Source: Ruminococcaceae bacterium OttesenSCG-928-L11
GTDB lineage: Bacteria; Bacillota; Clostridia; Oscillospirales; Ruminococcaceae
DNA length: 43,127 nucleotides
Assembly: GCA_030265885.1 (NCBI GenBank)
Contig: JAJDGX010000006.1
Location: 1-43,127 of the forward strand
Reading direction: 5' to 3'
A model generated the notes under the pieces. That model made no database searches. It saw only the letters and a list, made by a program, of their open reading frames with translations, and was not told the origin of the DNA. Positions 16,599 through 24,718 of the stretch are shown here, one piece after another (the first letter of the stretch is position 1; every line of letters begins with the position of its first letter). Both the position numbers and the translations under genes were made by a program.

Positions 16599-16641
16599 AT
16601 ACAATACTCCATTCCATAATTTTACATATAGAGTATTGTAT
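16599..16641. repeat. Inverted repeat
   Basis: ATACAATACTC (16599-16609) and GAGTATTGTAT (16631-16641) are perfect 11-base arms around a 21-base AT-rich loop. It lies between the regulator stop and its terminator and may be an operator or insertion relic. Confidence 0.6.
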
Positions 16642-16707
16642 CAAGCAAATCCGACAGGTTTCCGTCAGAAGTCCAACAAAAGTACAACAAGCATCGCGTA
16701 ATATCTG

Positions 16708-17448
16708 TTATTTCGAGATAAAATAGTATCCTGCGCCCCATTTCGTCCTGATATATGTCGGTTTATTGGGGTTTGGCTCGATTTTCTTTCGAAGCCGTGA
16801 AATTCGGCTGCTCAGGTCGCTTCTTAAAACGGTAGCTGGCCTCCATACGGATTCATATAATTGGTCTTGCGAAAAAACAATGCTTTCGTGCTGAGCAAAA
16901 AAGTATAGCAGTTTGAACTCCAAAGTAGTCAAATCGATTTTTCTCCCGCACAGCTCAACTGTGAGGCAAGAGGGATCAATGATCAAATCTCCGCATTGCA
17001 TCTTGGCGTTATCCTTGATATGTACAGCTTCCTTCATCTGGCTGATTCCGGGGAGTAGTCTGTGTCGGTCAATAAATGAGTTGAAATAAGCCACTGCTAT
17101 CTCAGGTTTGTAAATAGGGGGGATTAATATATTCATTCCATATCGATAGAGATCGATGATCTCCTCCTGATCCTCAAGCGGGGCTATCACCATAATTTCA
17201 GCTAAAGACATCCGTCGCAGCTTTGTGAGCGCTTTTCGGATCGCACTCTTATCCGCAGTCGCATGCAAGGCAATCACTTCAATGGTATTGCGTTTCCTCA
17301 GAATATACTCACCATCTGAAACATTGTGTACAAGGTGAATTTTCTCACCGGGTATACGTTTTCCTTTTTCCAGAATATCCTTTACTGTTTTCATGTATTG
17401 TAAGTCATAATCAATAAATAGCAGTTCTACGTGTCGATTAACTATAAT
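16708..17448 (-). CDS. OmpR/PhoB-type response regulator with atypical receiver
   Basis: The C-terminal winged helix is clear: CGRKIDLTTLEFKLLYFFAQ, DQLYESVWRP, then SRLRKKIEPNPNKPTYIRTK WGAGYYF. The N-terminal domain looks like a receiver (VELLFIDYDLQYMKTV gives the acidic pocket), but the third strand reads IEVIALHATAD, with His where the phosphorylated Asp should be. It is probably not controlled by normal phosphorylation. No kinase gene is adjacent. The track start (TTG at 17514) lies inside a terminator-like hairpin. The only good ribosome site, AGGAGGG, is seven bases before ATT at 17448, and the next ATG would cut off strand one. An ATT start is therefore proposed. It may control the neighbouring transport operon. 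Confidence 0.75.
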   Translation of the reverse strand: MIVNRHVELLFIDYDLQYMKTVKDILEKGKRIPGEKIHLVHNVSDGEYILRKRNTIEVIALHATADKSAIRKALTKLRRMSLAEIMVIAPLEDQEEIIDLYRYGMNILIPPIYKPEIAVAYFNSFIDRHRLLPGISQMKEAVHIKDNAKMQCGDLIIDPSCLTVELCGRKIDLTTLEFKLLYFFAQHESIVFSQDQLYESVWRPATVLRSDLSSRISRLRKKIEPNPNKPTYIRTKWGAGYYFISK

Positions 17449-17470
17449 GACGGTTCCCTCCTGATGTAAA

Positions 17471-17508
17471 CTAAAAAGACTCCACGCCGCTTTGCCGCAG
17501 TGTGGAGC
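17471..17508 (-). terminator. Leader terminator/attenuator before the response regulator
   Basis: On the minus strand CTCCACACTGC and GCGGCGTGGAG pair (one mismatch, one wobble) around GGCAAA, followed by TCTTTTT. It ends about 20 bases before the proposed ribosome site, so it could attenuate expression. Confidence 0.6.
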
Positions 17509-17609
17509 CACCAATCCAAAGAAACTGTGCAGGTTTGCCGTTAGTTATAATTGAAAACAACGATATTGCATTGATATAGAATATAGATGATCACACACAT
17601 GATAGATGA

Positions 17610-17648
17610 AAAAAAGACGGTTCTGCTCAGTGGACACAGAGCAGAACC
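17610..17648 (-). terminator. Terminator of the first transport operon
   Basis: GGTTCTGCTC and GAGCAGAACC form a perfect 10-bp stem with a 10-base loop; seven Ts follow on the minus strand (GTCTTTTTTTC). It lies about 100 bases past the binding-protein stop. Confidence 0.85.
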
Positions 17649-17750
17649 TCATTATTCTCACCTATGCGATAGTATTACACAAGATTGCATTCTTATAAAT
17701 ACGGAGTGTTAGAATGTATTACAACTTTTGGAGAAACCCCTCTCGCACTT

Positions 17751-19442
17751 CTATCGAATTGCATCAAAGCGCTCAACTGCAGCTGCGTAAATCGTGAGCA
17801 TTTTTTCCAGCCCCATTTTATTTAGACTGTCAACATAGGAATCCCACTCATCAAAAGATTTTGTACCGGTTATAAACTCTGTTCTCGCAGTGTCAATCAG
17901 CTTTTTGATATCAGTTTGAATAGCGATCAGCTCTTCGTTTTCATCAAAGGTAAAGGTGAAACTAGGCCAGTAAGTATCGGTTGCATATTCGAACAATGCA
18001 CGTGCAGAGGCTGCCGGAACCGGCTCGGTCTCGCCGCCGCTGAAGTAGGGGGCCTCCTCCACCAAGGGGTTGTTACCGCCCGTATAAGGCGTATATGAAC
18101 TGACAACCTCATCAAAGGAACGTGAGCCTGTCATTTCCCCTCGTACCTTTTCATTCCAATCATATGTACCGTCGTCAAGAGCTACGAAGGTCTCTCCTTC
18201 AACACCGTAATGATAGAAGAGATTTCCTTCATCCGTCCAGAAATAATCTAACCATTGCAGTGTCTCTTGAGGATATTTATTTGTGCTTGAAATGACAGCC
18301 GCACCGGTGGAGTGGAAATGTGCACGCACTGGAGCCCAGAGCTTGTCGTCATTGGGTCCCTCCAACGCTTCGTCAATGCCTACCCAGTTATCCACCTTAC
18401 CGGAAGGCACGCTCGAAAGGTTCGTAAAGGCAAACATGCCAATCTTATCATCTTCTGCCTTAGTGACCCAATTTGCCTTTGTCATCGTAAACAGTTCTTG
18501 ATCGACCAAACCTTCCATGTAGAGCTTGTTCATATATTGGAGCATCTGCTTGTAACCGTCCGTCGCTGCAATCAGGCGAACAGTATTATTCTCTTCATCC
18601 CAGTCAACCAATTGATTCTGCTGGCCACGGTTGCTGAGGCCGAATGCACCGAGAAATATATCCTGAAAGCCAGCCCAGTCCTGCGTGCAGAAAGGGATTT
18701 CATCGCTGATATCGCCATTACCATTGGCATCTTGCTCTTTGAAAGCCACCAATAAATCATATAGGTCATCTGTCGTCTTTGGCAGTTCTTTGCCAAGGTT
18801 TTTTAGCCAGTTCGTATTGACAAACAGCTTGCGCGATACACGGAGCTCTGCGCCATCATTCACCTGGGGAAACGAATAAATTGAGCCGTCGGGATTCTGC
18901 ACGCTGGCCATGGTATCCTTGTATTTTTGCAGATAGTTCCAGTAATTGGGCGCATAATCCTGAAGCATATTATTTGCAGTCAGATCTAAAAACAACCCTT
19001 GATCACCATAGAGTAACTGATCCGAAGCGGAAATTTTACAGCGAAAAAATACGTCAGGTAAATTCCCACTGGCAAGAGAAGTGGAAATTTTCTCCGAACG
19101 TTCAGAACTGGACACCTCTATCCAGTTCACATGTACGTTTGTCATTTCTTCGTACTTCTGCCAGACGTATATGTCGTTCCATGCCGGCTGATTGTCACTG
19201 CGAGTTACCATTATGTCCAATGTTATTGGATTCTCCAAAACTGGATACAGTGTGTTACTATCGGACACAGGCACTGTGGAAGCCTCGCCTGTGCTTGCCT
19301 GACTTGCGGCGGGGGTGTCGGAAGTCGATAGAGAAGAAGATGCAGCGGAGGAGCCGCCGGAAGGGACAGATGAGCAGCTGCTGAGCGTGCCAATTGCCAA
19401 AGCCGCCGCCAAAATAATTGAAGCTAAAGAATGCATTTTCAT
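17751..19442 (-). CDS. Sugar ABC transporter substrate-binding lipoprotein (LipO/LplA-like)
   Basis: This protein of about 563 residues binds its ligand outside the membrane and delivers it to the two permeases encoded upstream. It starts MKMHSLASIILAAALAIGTL with the lipobox LSSC, then a Ser/Ala-rich linker. Mature-domain features such as DIMVTRSDNQPAWNDIYVWQ and SSTNKYPQETLQWLDYFWTD are typical of the large CUT1 binding proteins partnered with LplB/YtcP permeases. The track start at 19529 runs into the preceding gene; ATG at 19442 has AAGGAGAG nine bases upstream and lies 13 bases after the hydrolase stop. It is last in an operon of two permeases, AraC regulator, hydrolase and this gene. 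The ligand is unknown; an oligosaccharide is likely. Confidence 0.92.
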   Translation of the reverse strand: MKMHSLASIILAAALAIGTLSSCSSVPSGGSSAASSSLSTSDTPAASQASTGEASTVPVSDSNTLYPVLENPITLDIMVTRSDNQPAWNDIYVWQKYEEMTNVHVNWIEVSSSERSEKISTSLASGNLPDVFFRCKISASDQLLYGDQGLFLDLTANNMLQDYAPNYWNYLQKYKDTMASVQNPDGSIYSFPQVNDGAELRVSRKLFVNTNWLKNLGKELPKTTDDLYDLLVAFKEQDANGNGDISDEIPFCTQDWAGFQDIFLGAFGLSNRGQQNQLVDWDEENNTVRLIAATDGYKQMLQYMNKLYMEGLVDQELFTMTKANWVTKAEDDKIGMFAFTNLSSVPSGKVDNWVGIDEALEGPNDDKLWAPVRAHFHSTGAAVISSTNKYPQETLQWLDYFWTDEGNLFYHYGVEGETFVALDDGTYDWNEKVRGEMTGSRSFDEVVSSYTPYTGGNNPLVEEAPYFSGGETEPVPAASARALFEYATDTYWPSFTFTFDENEELIAIQTDIKKLIDTARTEFITGTKSFDEWDSYVDSLNKMGLEKMLTIYAAAVERFDAIR

Positions 19443-19455
19443 TATCAAGCTCTCC

Positions 19456-20289
19456 TTAAATAAATATTTCCATTCCATCGTAAGAAACAAGGAAACCTTC
19501 TTTCTCTGCAATGGGAACAAAGTCGTCATAAACAGCGTGACCGTTGTGGGAAAAATGACTCAGACAGTGTTTTGTTTGAGATGATACAACCCCGAGCTTC
19601 TCAAGACGGTGACGCACATCCAGATTGATTGGCAAGCTCATATGTCGTCCACCGGAATCAGTCTCCACGCCTCCGGTGCAATCATATGAGATCAGATCGA
19701 ACACAATGCCGCAACTAGAGAGATAACTCCAGCTCTCCTCTGGAAATACACCAGTATCATGAGCCAACAGGATGCTTTTCCCATTATGCTGTATCAGATA
19801 CATCACCGGATCGCATTTGGGGTTGTGCTCTGCCTTTAGAGGGGTAATGGTGTAGCCATCTGACTGAAATGTTTGAAACGGAATAATTTCATGAAAGAAT
19901 ACGCGGTTTTGTTCGTCCAAATGATGCTCGGATATGATCGGCCGGATCTTATTCCCGGCAGGTGCTGTCCCATATACCTGAAGAGGACGCTCGCCGTTAA
20001 AATGAGCAATCTTGTGTCGCCGCAACTCAAAATCCTCTGCACGCAGATGGTCGGTATGGTCATGTGTGATCAGGCAGGTTTGAATCTCCCAGAGCTTTAG
20101 TTTGTTTTGAATAATATGGCTGTAGGTATCCGGCCCGAAATCAATAAGTAGTTTATTGTCGATTAGTGCTTGAAACCGTGTCCGGATATTTCTCCCGCCA
20201 AGAGCTGCGCTTCGTGTACAGGTTGGGCAGTCGCAAAAGAAGCCAGGGACACATTCTCCTGCACCGGTGCCAAGGTATTTAAGTCTCAT
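19456..20289 (-). CDS. PhnP-like MBL-fold phosphodiesterase (copy 1)
   Basis: This 277-residue metallo-beta-lactamase-fold hydrolase starts MRLKYLGTGAGECVPGFFCD. The FCDCPTC cluster matches the extra zinc-binding insert of PhnP, the 5-phosphoribosyl 1,2-cyclic phosphate phosphodiesterase. THDHTDHL (about 108-115) is the HxHxDH metal site, with LLAHDTG and LSHFSHNG supplying further ligands. PhnP itself serves phosphonate breakdown, but no phn genes are here. Placement in a sugar transport operon suggests a sugar cyclic phosphate or sugar phosphodiester substrate (inference). The ATG overlaps the end of the AraC gene by 11 bases, implying coupled translation. A second copy, more than half identical by eye, is at 30090. 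Confidence 0.85.
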   Translation of the reverse strand: MRLKYLGTGAGECVPGFFCDCPTCTRSAALGGRNIRTRFQALIDNKLLIDFGPDTYSHIIQNKLKLWEIQTCLITHDHTDHLRAEDFELRRHKIAHFNGERPLQVYGTAPAGNKIRPIISEHHLDEQNRVFFHEIIPFQTFQSDGYTITPLKAEHNPKCDPVMYLIQHNGKSILLAHDTGVFPEESWSYLSSCGIVFDLISYDCTGGVETDSGGRHMSLPINLDVRHRLEKLGVVSSQTKHCLSHFSHNGHAVYDDFVPIAEKEGFLVSYDGMEIFI

Positions 20290-22537
20290 ACTCGCCCACC
20301 TGTTTGCTATTGTTCTTACGGTATGTCATCGGCGTGATACCCTCCTGCTTTTTGAATTTTCGAATAAAATTGCTCTGATCAATATATCCGGTTTGCACCA
20401 GAATGTCTTTCAGAAGCATATCTGTATTGCAAAGCAAATCCTTCACCTGCTCCATTCGCAGATTTTCAACATACTGCATTGGTGTGCACCCCATATGCGT
20501 TTTGAAATATCGGCTCAGGTACGAAGGTGAAATTCCACATGCGGCGGATATGCTTTCCAATGACAACATATTATCGCAAAGTCCCTCGGATATTGTGCTA
20601 CAAATGGTTTCTATCAACTCGCGGCTTCGATCGGCCTGCTTTTCAGCTTTGCTTTCAGCTGTCGCGAGGCACAACCTTTCAATTTGAACAAGAAGCAACC
20701 CTGGTTTTTTTACATTTCGATTGAGTAGGGTGCCAAACAATCGGTTTACCTCGTCACTAAATGCAGGAATATCGATATCATCTCGCAACATTGTGAGGAT
20801 ATCATAAACAATATAGCTTTTGTGCTGTTGTGAAATTGTATTATCGCGAAAGACATTGTGCATCTGAATTAGCATTTGCTGCGTCTTGTCTACATTTCCT
20901 CGTCTAACCGCCTGAAGCAATTGCGTTGTTGTATCTGATATCATAGAGGCTGTTTGCTTCAAATCAATATCTTCATAGCGCATAATGAAGCGATTCCCCT
21001 CCATAATGCAAGAATACAGTGCACGTATCGCCTTTTGAGCTGAAGCTGGAACTTGCGCAAGGCTTTCAACAATATCACCTACGCCGATACTTAGCGCCTG
21101 TTTGTAGCCAAGGGAAGCATCGTTATAAAGTGCAGTAAGCATTGGCTCAATGCTTTGCTGTGAGAGCTGCTCTTTGGTTGAGTTAATCAGGAGGAGCAGA
21201 TGATCCGGATTGGAGCGCAAAAGGAGAACACATTGCATATTGCTGCGATCAAAATAGCTGTTAATAAACTCAGCAAACGCTTCATCCGGTTGATTCGTGT
21301 GGGATGGCAGTGGCAATGCACACGGCAAAAAACTGCCATATTCAAATTGAACTCCATGGGCACTTTGTGCAGCATCAATGCTGTCATCATCATATTGCTC
21401 CGCCAATAGGTTAGAGAAAAACAAGTGTTGATTCATGTTTTGCGCCTGATCAATCAGGGTGTTAAAAGCGTTTGTAAGCAGGAGCTGTTCGTTGGAAATC
21501 GCACCTGTTCCGGTAGTCCCCATCGGCATGCCTGATACCTTCTGTGCAAGTAGGTTGATTGGACGATAACTGATAAGTGCACTTGCTATTACTGCAATGA
21601 TGGCCACAAGAGTAACGCTCAGTAAAAACAATAAGAATGAGCTTTGCTTGCTATTGAGTGCTGCCTGAATTTCATCTGAGCGGATCATGGCAATATAATT
21701 CCATTTATTGTAATCGGAATAGTGATTAAGTAATATATATTTTTCACCGTCAATTTGGATTTCCTTAAGGCCGGTATCGGTGTCTCCTGTATAATTGGCC
21801 AACAACTCGGAGAAGTCATCTCGGACTGTATTGTTATAATGATAGATAGGCGCTCCGGCCAGATCATAAATCACAAGTTCGCCCTTTGTATCCAAAAATA
21901 GGCTTTCTACTGTATTATCCATCGTTTCATCGGATATATAGGATAGCACATAGGCCTTAGGGTTTCGCGCATACATCGGTATAGGGTATACTATCGTCAT
22001 ATACGCATCATTGTTTTGCGTCTGTCTCATTGGCAGAATCTGCCGGTCGGTAATTGTGTGCAGCTGGGCAAAAAAATCCTGTTCATCTGTGTCTTGATAG
22101 CCGACATACGCGTTCCAGAAAGAGCGCGTGCTAATTTCCCCAACAGAGGTTAACAAATGATCCGGCTGGGAAACGCGATGATATACGAGATAGGATATAA
22201 AGTCATTGCCAACAAGAAGTCGCTGCAATGTCTTTGTAAGCGTATAACCATTGTATTGCTTGTCATCCAGTGGGGTAAATGTAAAAGGCATATCATTTTG
22301 GATATGATCAGATATGCTGTTCAGCTCGCGGATACGCGCTGTAATGCTACCCTCAATGGCTTGTAGCTGCTCTAGCTTTGCAATATAGGCATTCTCTTTA
22401 AGCTCGGACACAAACGAAGTAAAGGTAACGGTAAGAACCGAAACCATAAGGCCTATAAAAATAAGAATAACAGGTATTGCAATGGTACGTGCAAATTTGG
22501 TTTTTAAAACATGAGACAAGGAATGCCTTACGCTCAT
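20279..22537 (-). CDS. Transmembrane AraC-family regulator with extracellular sensor
   Basis: The layout is an N-terminal membrane helix (TIAIPVILIFIGLMVSVLTV), an extracytoplasmic dCACHE-like sensor of about 250 residues, a second helix (FLLFLLSVTLVAIIAVIASA), a cytosolic linker region, and a C-terminal double HTH. The HTH reads LESISAACGISPSYLSRYFK, then LLKDILVQTGYIDQSNFIRK and GITPMTYRK. It should sense an external sugar-related signal and switch on the operon that contains it. The track start is TTG at 22579; ATG at 22537 follows AGGATGG at good spacing and keeps the membrane helix, so I prefer it. The gene is between the permease and hydrolase genes, overlapping the latter. Confidence 0.9.
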   Translation of the reverse strand: MSVRHSLSHVLKTKFARTIAIPVILIFIGLMVSVLTVTFTSFVSELKENAYIAKLEQLQAIEGSITARIRELNSISDHIQNDMPFTFTPLDDKQYNGYTLTKTLQRLLVGNDFISYLVYHRVSQPDHLLTSVGEISTRSFWNAYVGYQDTDEQDFFAQLHTITDRQILPMRQTQNNDAYMTIVYPIPMYARNPKAYVLSYISDETMDNTVESLFLDTKGELVIYDLAGAPIYHYNNTVRDDFSELLANYTGDTDTGLKEIQIDGEKYILLNHYSDYNKWNYIAMIRSDEIQAALNSKQSSFLLFLLSVTLVAIIAVIASALISYRPINLLAQKVSGMPMGTTGTGAISNEQLLLTNAFNTLIDQAQNMNQHLFFSNLLAEQYDDDSIDAAQSAHGVQFEYGSFLPCALPLPSHTNQPDEAFAEFINSYFDRSNMQCVLLLRSNPDHLLLLINSTKEQLSQQSIEPMLTALYNDASLGYKQALSIGVGDIVESLAQVPASAQKAIRALYSCIMEGNRFIMRYEDIDLKQTASMISDTTTQLLQAVRRGNVDKTQQMLIQMHNVFRDNTISQQHKSYIVYDILTMLRDDIDIPAFSDEVNRLFGTLLNRNVKKPGLLLVQIERLCLATAESKAEKQADRSRELIETICSTISEGLCDNMLSLESISAACGISPSYLSRYFKTHMGCTPMQYVENLRMEQVKDLLCNTDMLLKDILVQTGYIDQSNFIRKFKKQEGITPMTYRKNNSKQVGEYET

Positions 22538-22585
22538 ACTTACCATCCTGACTGCGAGCGGATGGGGCATGTAGGCCAATGGCTT

Positions 22586-23503
22586 TTAACCTTTTACAGC
22601 CCCAATCATGACGCCCTGCACAAAGTATTTCTGTAGGAGCGGATATAAAATCAGAACAGGCAGACTGGACACCACAATAACTGCGTACTGTATGCTGACA
22701 AAGGCTAGCGATGACTCTGCCATATGCTGCCCGATTCCCGTGTCATCTTGTAGTGCCTGGCTTTCCAACAGCAGTCTGCGCAGCACCAGTTGAAGAGGAA
22801 ATTTGTCCTTTGAAGACATGTACAACAGCGAATCAAAGTACGCGTTCCAGTGGCCGACCGCATAGAATATTACCATGACGGCAATTATGGACTTCGATAG
22901 CGGCAGAACCACCTTAACAAGTGTCTGAATATTGTTGCAGCCGTCAATTTTCGCAGCGCCAAACAAATCCTCGGGAATTGAATTCTGAAAATAGTTCCGC
23001 ATTATAAGCATATTATACACGGAAATAGAGCCTGGTAAAATAAGTGCCAGTGTATTATCCAGCAAATTCAAATCGCGGATAAGCAAATAGTTGGGGATCA
23101 TGCCTGCGCTAAAAAACATGGTAAATGTGATAAACACAGTAATTGTATTATGGCCAAACATCTCCTTGCGGGAAAGCGGATAGGCGCAGCAGGTTGTCAT
23201 CACAAGATTAATAAGGGTACCAAGTACTGCAATAACAACCGTGTTTTTAAATCCGCTGAGCAGATCCTGATTGGTTATAATACTCTGATAGGCGTTAAGG
23301 GTTATCTGCTTGGGCAAAAGCCACACCTCGCCCCTTGTTATGGAAAGCGGGTTGCTAAAGGATGCGCTAACAACATATATCAACGGATACAGTACAAGAA
23401 GGGAGAGCAATACAGCTATAAGAATGATTACGATATCAAACACCATGTCAAACCCGGTCTCGTGGATAAATCCGCCTTTGCGGCGTGCACTAACAGATTT
23501 CAT
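22586..23503 (-). CDS. CUT1 sugar ABC transporter permease (YtcP/AraQ-like)
   Basis: This inner-membrane permease of about 305 residues has six predicted helices and the EAA loop LFGAAKIDGCNNIQTLVKVV, which contacts the ATPase. The end, LLQKYFVQGVMIGAVKG, is the usual tail of this family. The track start at 23569 overlaps the previous permease; the ATG at 23503 has GGAGGGG just before it and follows the upstream stop by 19 bases. It pairs with the LplB-like permease at 23523. No ATPase gene is in the window, so a shared MsmX-type ATPase elsewhere is expected. Confidence 0.93.
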   Translation of the reverse strand: MKSVSARRKGGFIHETGFDMVFDIVIILIAVLLSLLVLYPLIYVVSASFSNPLSITRGEVWLLPKQITLNAYQSIITNQDLLSGFKNTVVIAVLGTLINLVMTTCCAYPLSRKEMFGHNTITVFITFTMFFSAGMIPNYLLIRDLNLLDNTLALILPGSISVYNMLIMRNYFQNSIPEDLFGAAKIDGCNNIQTLVKVVLPLSKSIIAVMVIFYAVGHWNAYFDSLLYMSSKDKFPLQLVLRRLLLESQALQDDTGIGQHMAESSLAFVSIQYAVIVVSSLPVLILYPLLQKYFVQGVMIGAVKG

Positions 23504-23522
23504 TTGATCCCCTCCATCACGC

Positions 23523-24485
23523 CTACCACAGGCTGGTTTCCGTAAGTTTTTTTGAAACCTGATTAACAATTAAGAGCAGCACGATGTTAATTACGGAATT
23601 AAACAGCCCGACGGCCGTGGAATAACTGAATTGCGCACTCTCAATTCCGCTTTTGTAAACATAGGTCGAAATCACCTCGGAGGCACGCACGTTCATAGTG
23701 TTTTGCATGAGATATACTTTTTCAAAGCCAACGCTCATCACTTTGCCGGAGTTCATAATAAGGAGTATTACTGCGGTTGGAATCAGAGCGGGTAGTGTAA
23801 TGCTGCGAATAATCTGCAGGCGATTCGCGCCATCAATTCGGGCCGACTCAATGAGCTGCGGATCAATATTCGATAACGCCGCCAAGTAAATAATTGAGCT
23901 GTAGCCTGAATTTTGCCATATACCGGAGAGAATGTACATTGGGCGAAAATATTCCGGCTTGCCAAAAAAGTAGACTGCTTCCCCGCCACAGGCGGTAATC
24001 AACGCATTGAACACACCGGTATTCGGATTCATCATGGCCTCCATAATGGCGACCAGAATAACCGTTGAGATAAAGTGGGGAGCGTATGTAATTAGTTGTA
24101 GCCCCTTTTTTAAGGATTTGCTGCGAAGCTCGTTCATTATTACTGCTAATAAAATGGGCACAGGAAAGCTGCAGATCAATTGCAACAGGCTCAAGCTCAA
24201 AGTGTTCCACATGATCTCGGAAAAATAAGCATTCTGGAAAAAACGGATAAAATTCCCGAAACCAAAAGCAGATGCCCAGGGACTCCTCCAGTAGCCAAGA
24301 TTAAACTTATAATTCTTAAATGCGATAATTAGTCCTGCCATCGGACGATATTTAAATACTAAAAAATAAGTCACCGGCAGCAAAAGCAACAGATATAAGT
24401 CCCAGTTATTCTTGATAGATTTTTTAATCGCATGCACTTTATTCTCTTTTTCCAGTTTTTTATTGCTTAGCTTGACACCTGTCAT
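23523..24485 (-). CDS. CUT1 sugar ABC transporter permease (LplB-like)
   Basis: This 320-residue permease opens the operon. The N-terminal NNWDLYLLLLLPVTYFLVFK is followed by YRPMAGLIIAFKNYKF, the family hallmark, and the EAA loop is LIESARIDGANRLQIIRSIT. Six helices are predicted. The start is ATG at 24485 after GGTGGGG; the track begins one codon earlier at a TTG. A predicted promoter lies at 24528-24556, so transcription of the five-gene operon (two permeases, AraC, hydrolase, binding protein) should begin here. Confidence 0.93.
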   Translation of the reverse strand: MTGVKLSNKKLEKENKVHAIKKSIKNNWDLYLLLLLPVTYFLVFKYRPMAGLIIAFKNYKFNLGYWRSPWASAFGFGNFIRFFQNAYFSEIMWNTLSLSLLQLICSFPVPILLAVIMNELRSKSLKKGLQLITYAPHFISTVILVAIMEAMMNPNTGVFNALITACGGEAVYFFGKPEYFRPMYILSGIWQNSGYSSIIYLAALSNIDPQLIESARIDGANRLQIIRSITLPALIPTAVILLIMNSGKVMSVGFEKVYLMQNTMNVRASEVISTYVYKSGIESAQFSYSTAVGLFNSVINIVLLLIVNQVSKKLTETSLW

Positions 24486-24527
24486 CAATACCCCACCAAT
24501 CTTAACTAAAATGAAGCGGCAATGGTG

Positions 24528-24556
24528 ATTATTGCTTAAATATCACCACATGTCAA
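24528..24556 (-). promoter_or_regulatory. Predicted promoter of the first transport operon
   Basis: On the minus strand TTGACA (24556-24551) and AATAAT (24533-24528) are separated by 17 bases, about 40 bases before the permease start. The rest of the 24489-24676 gap is AT-rich and without a gene. Confidence 0.5.
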
Positions 24557-24676
24557 TCTATAAACTATTATAATTAGCTATGCAGCTTTCGCAATAGTCA
24601 GAATCTCTTAATTAGGTATTGTTCGTTTTTTGCATATTATAGATGGTTCATGATCTGCACATTTCGCTTTGATAAA

Positions 24677-24711
24677 GCAAAAACGCCAGCTGCATCGGCT
24701 GGCGTTTTTGC
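24677..24711. terminator. Terminator of the large secreted enzyme gene
   Basis: GCAAAAACGCCAGC (24677-24690) and GCTGGCGTTTTTGC (24698-24711) form a perfect 14-bp stem immediately after the minus-strand stop, with A and T tails in both directions. Confidence 0.9.
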
Positions 24712-24718
24712 ACTTGAG

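Noticed and set aside
17521-17609. Riboswitch in the leader of the response regulator
   Set aside because: Only a terminator hairpin is evident; no known aptamer motif could be recognised.
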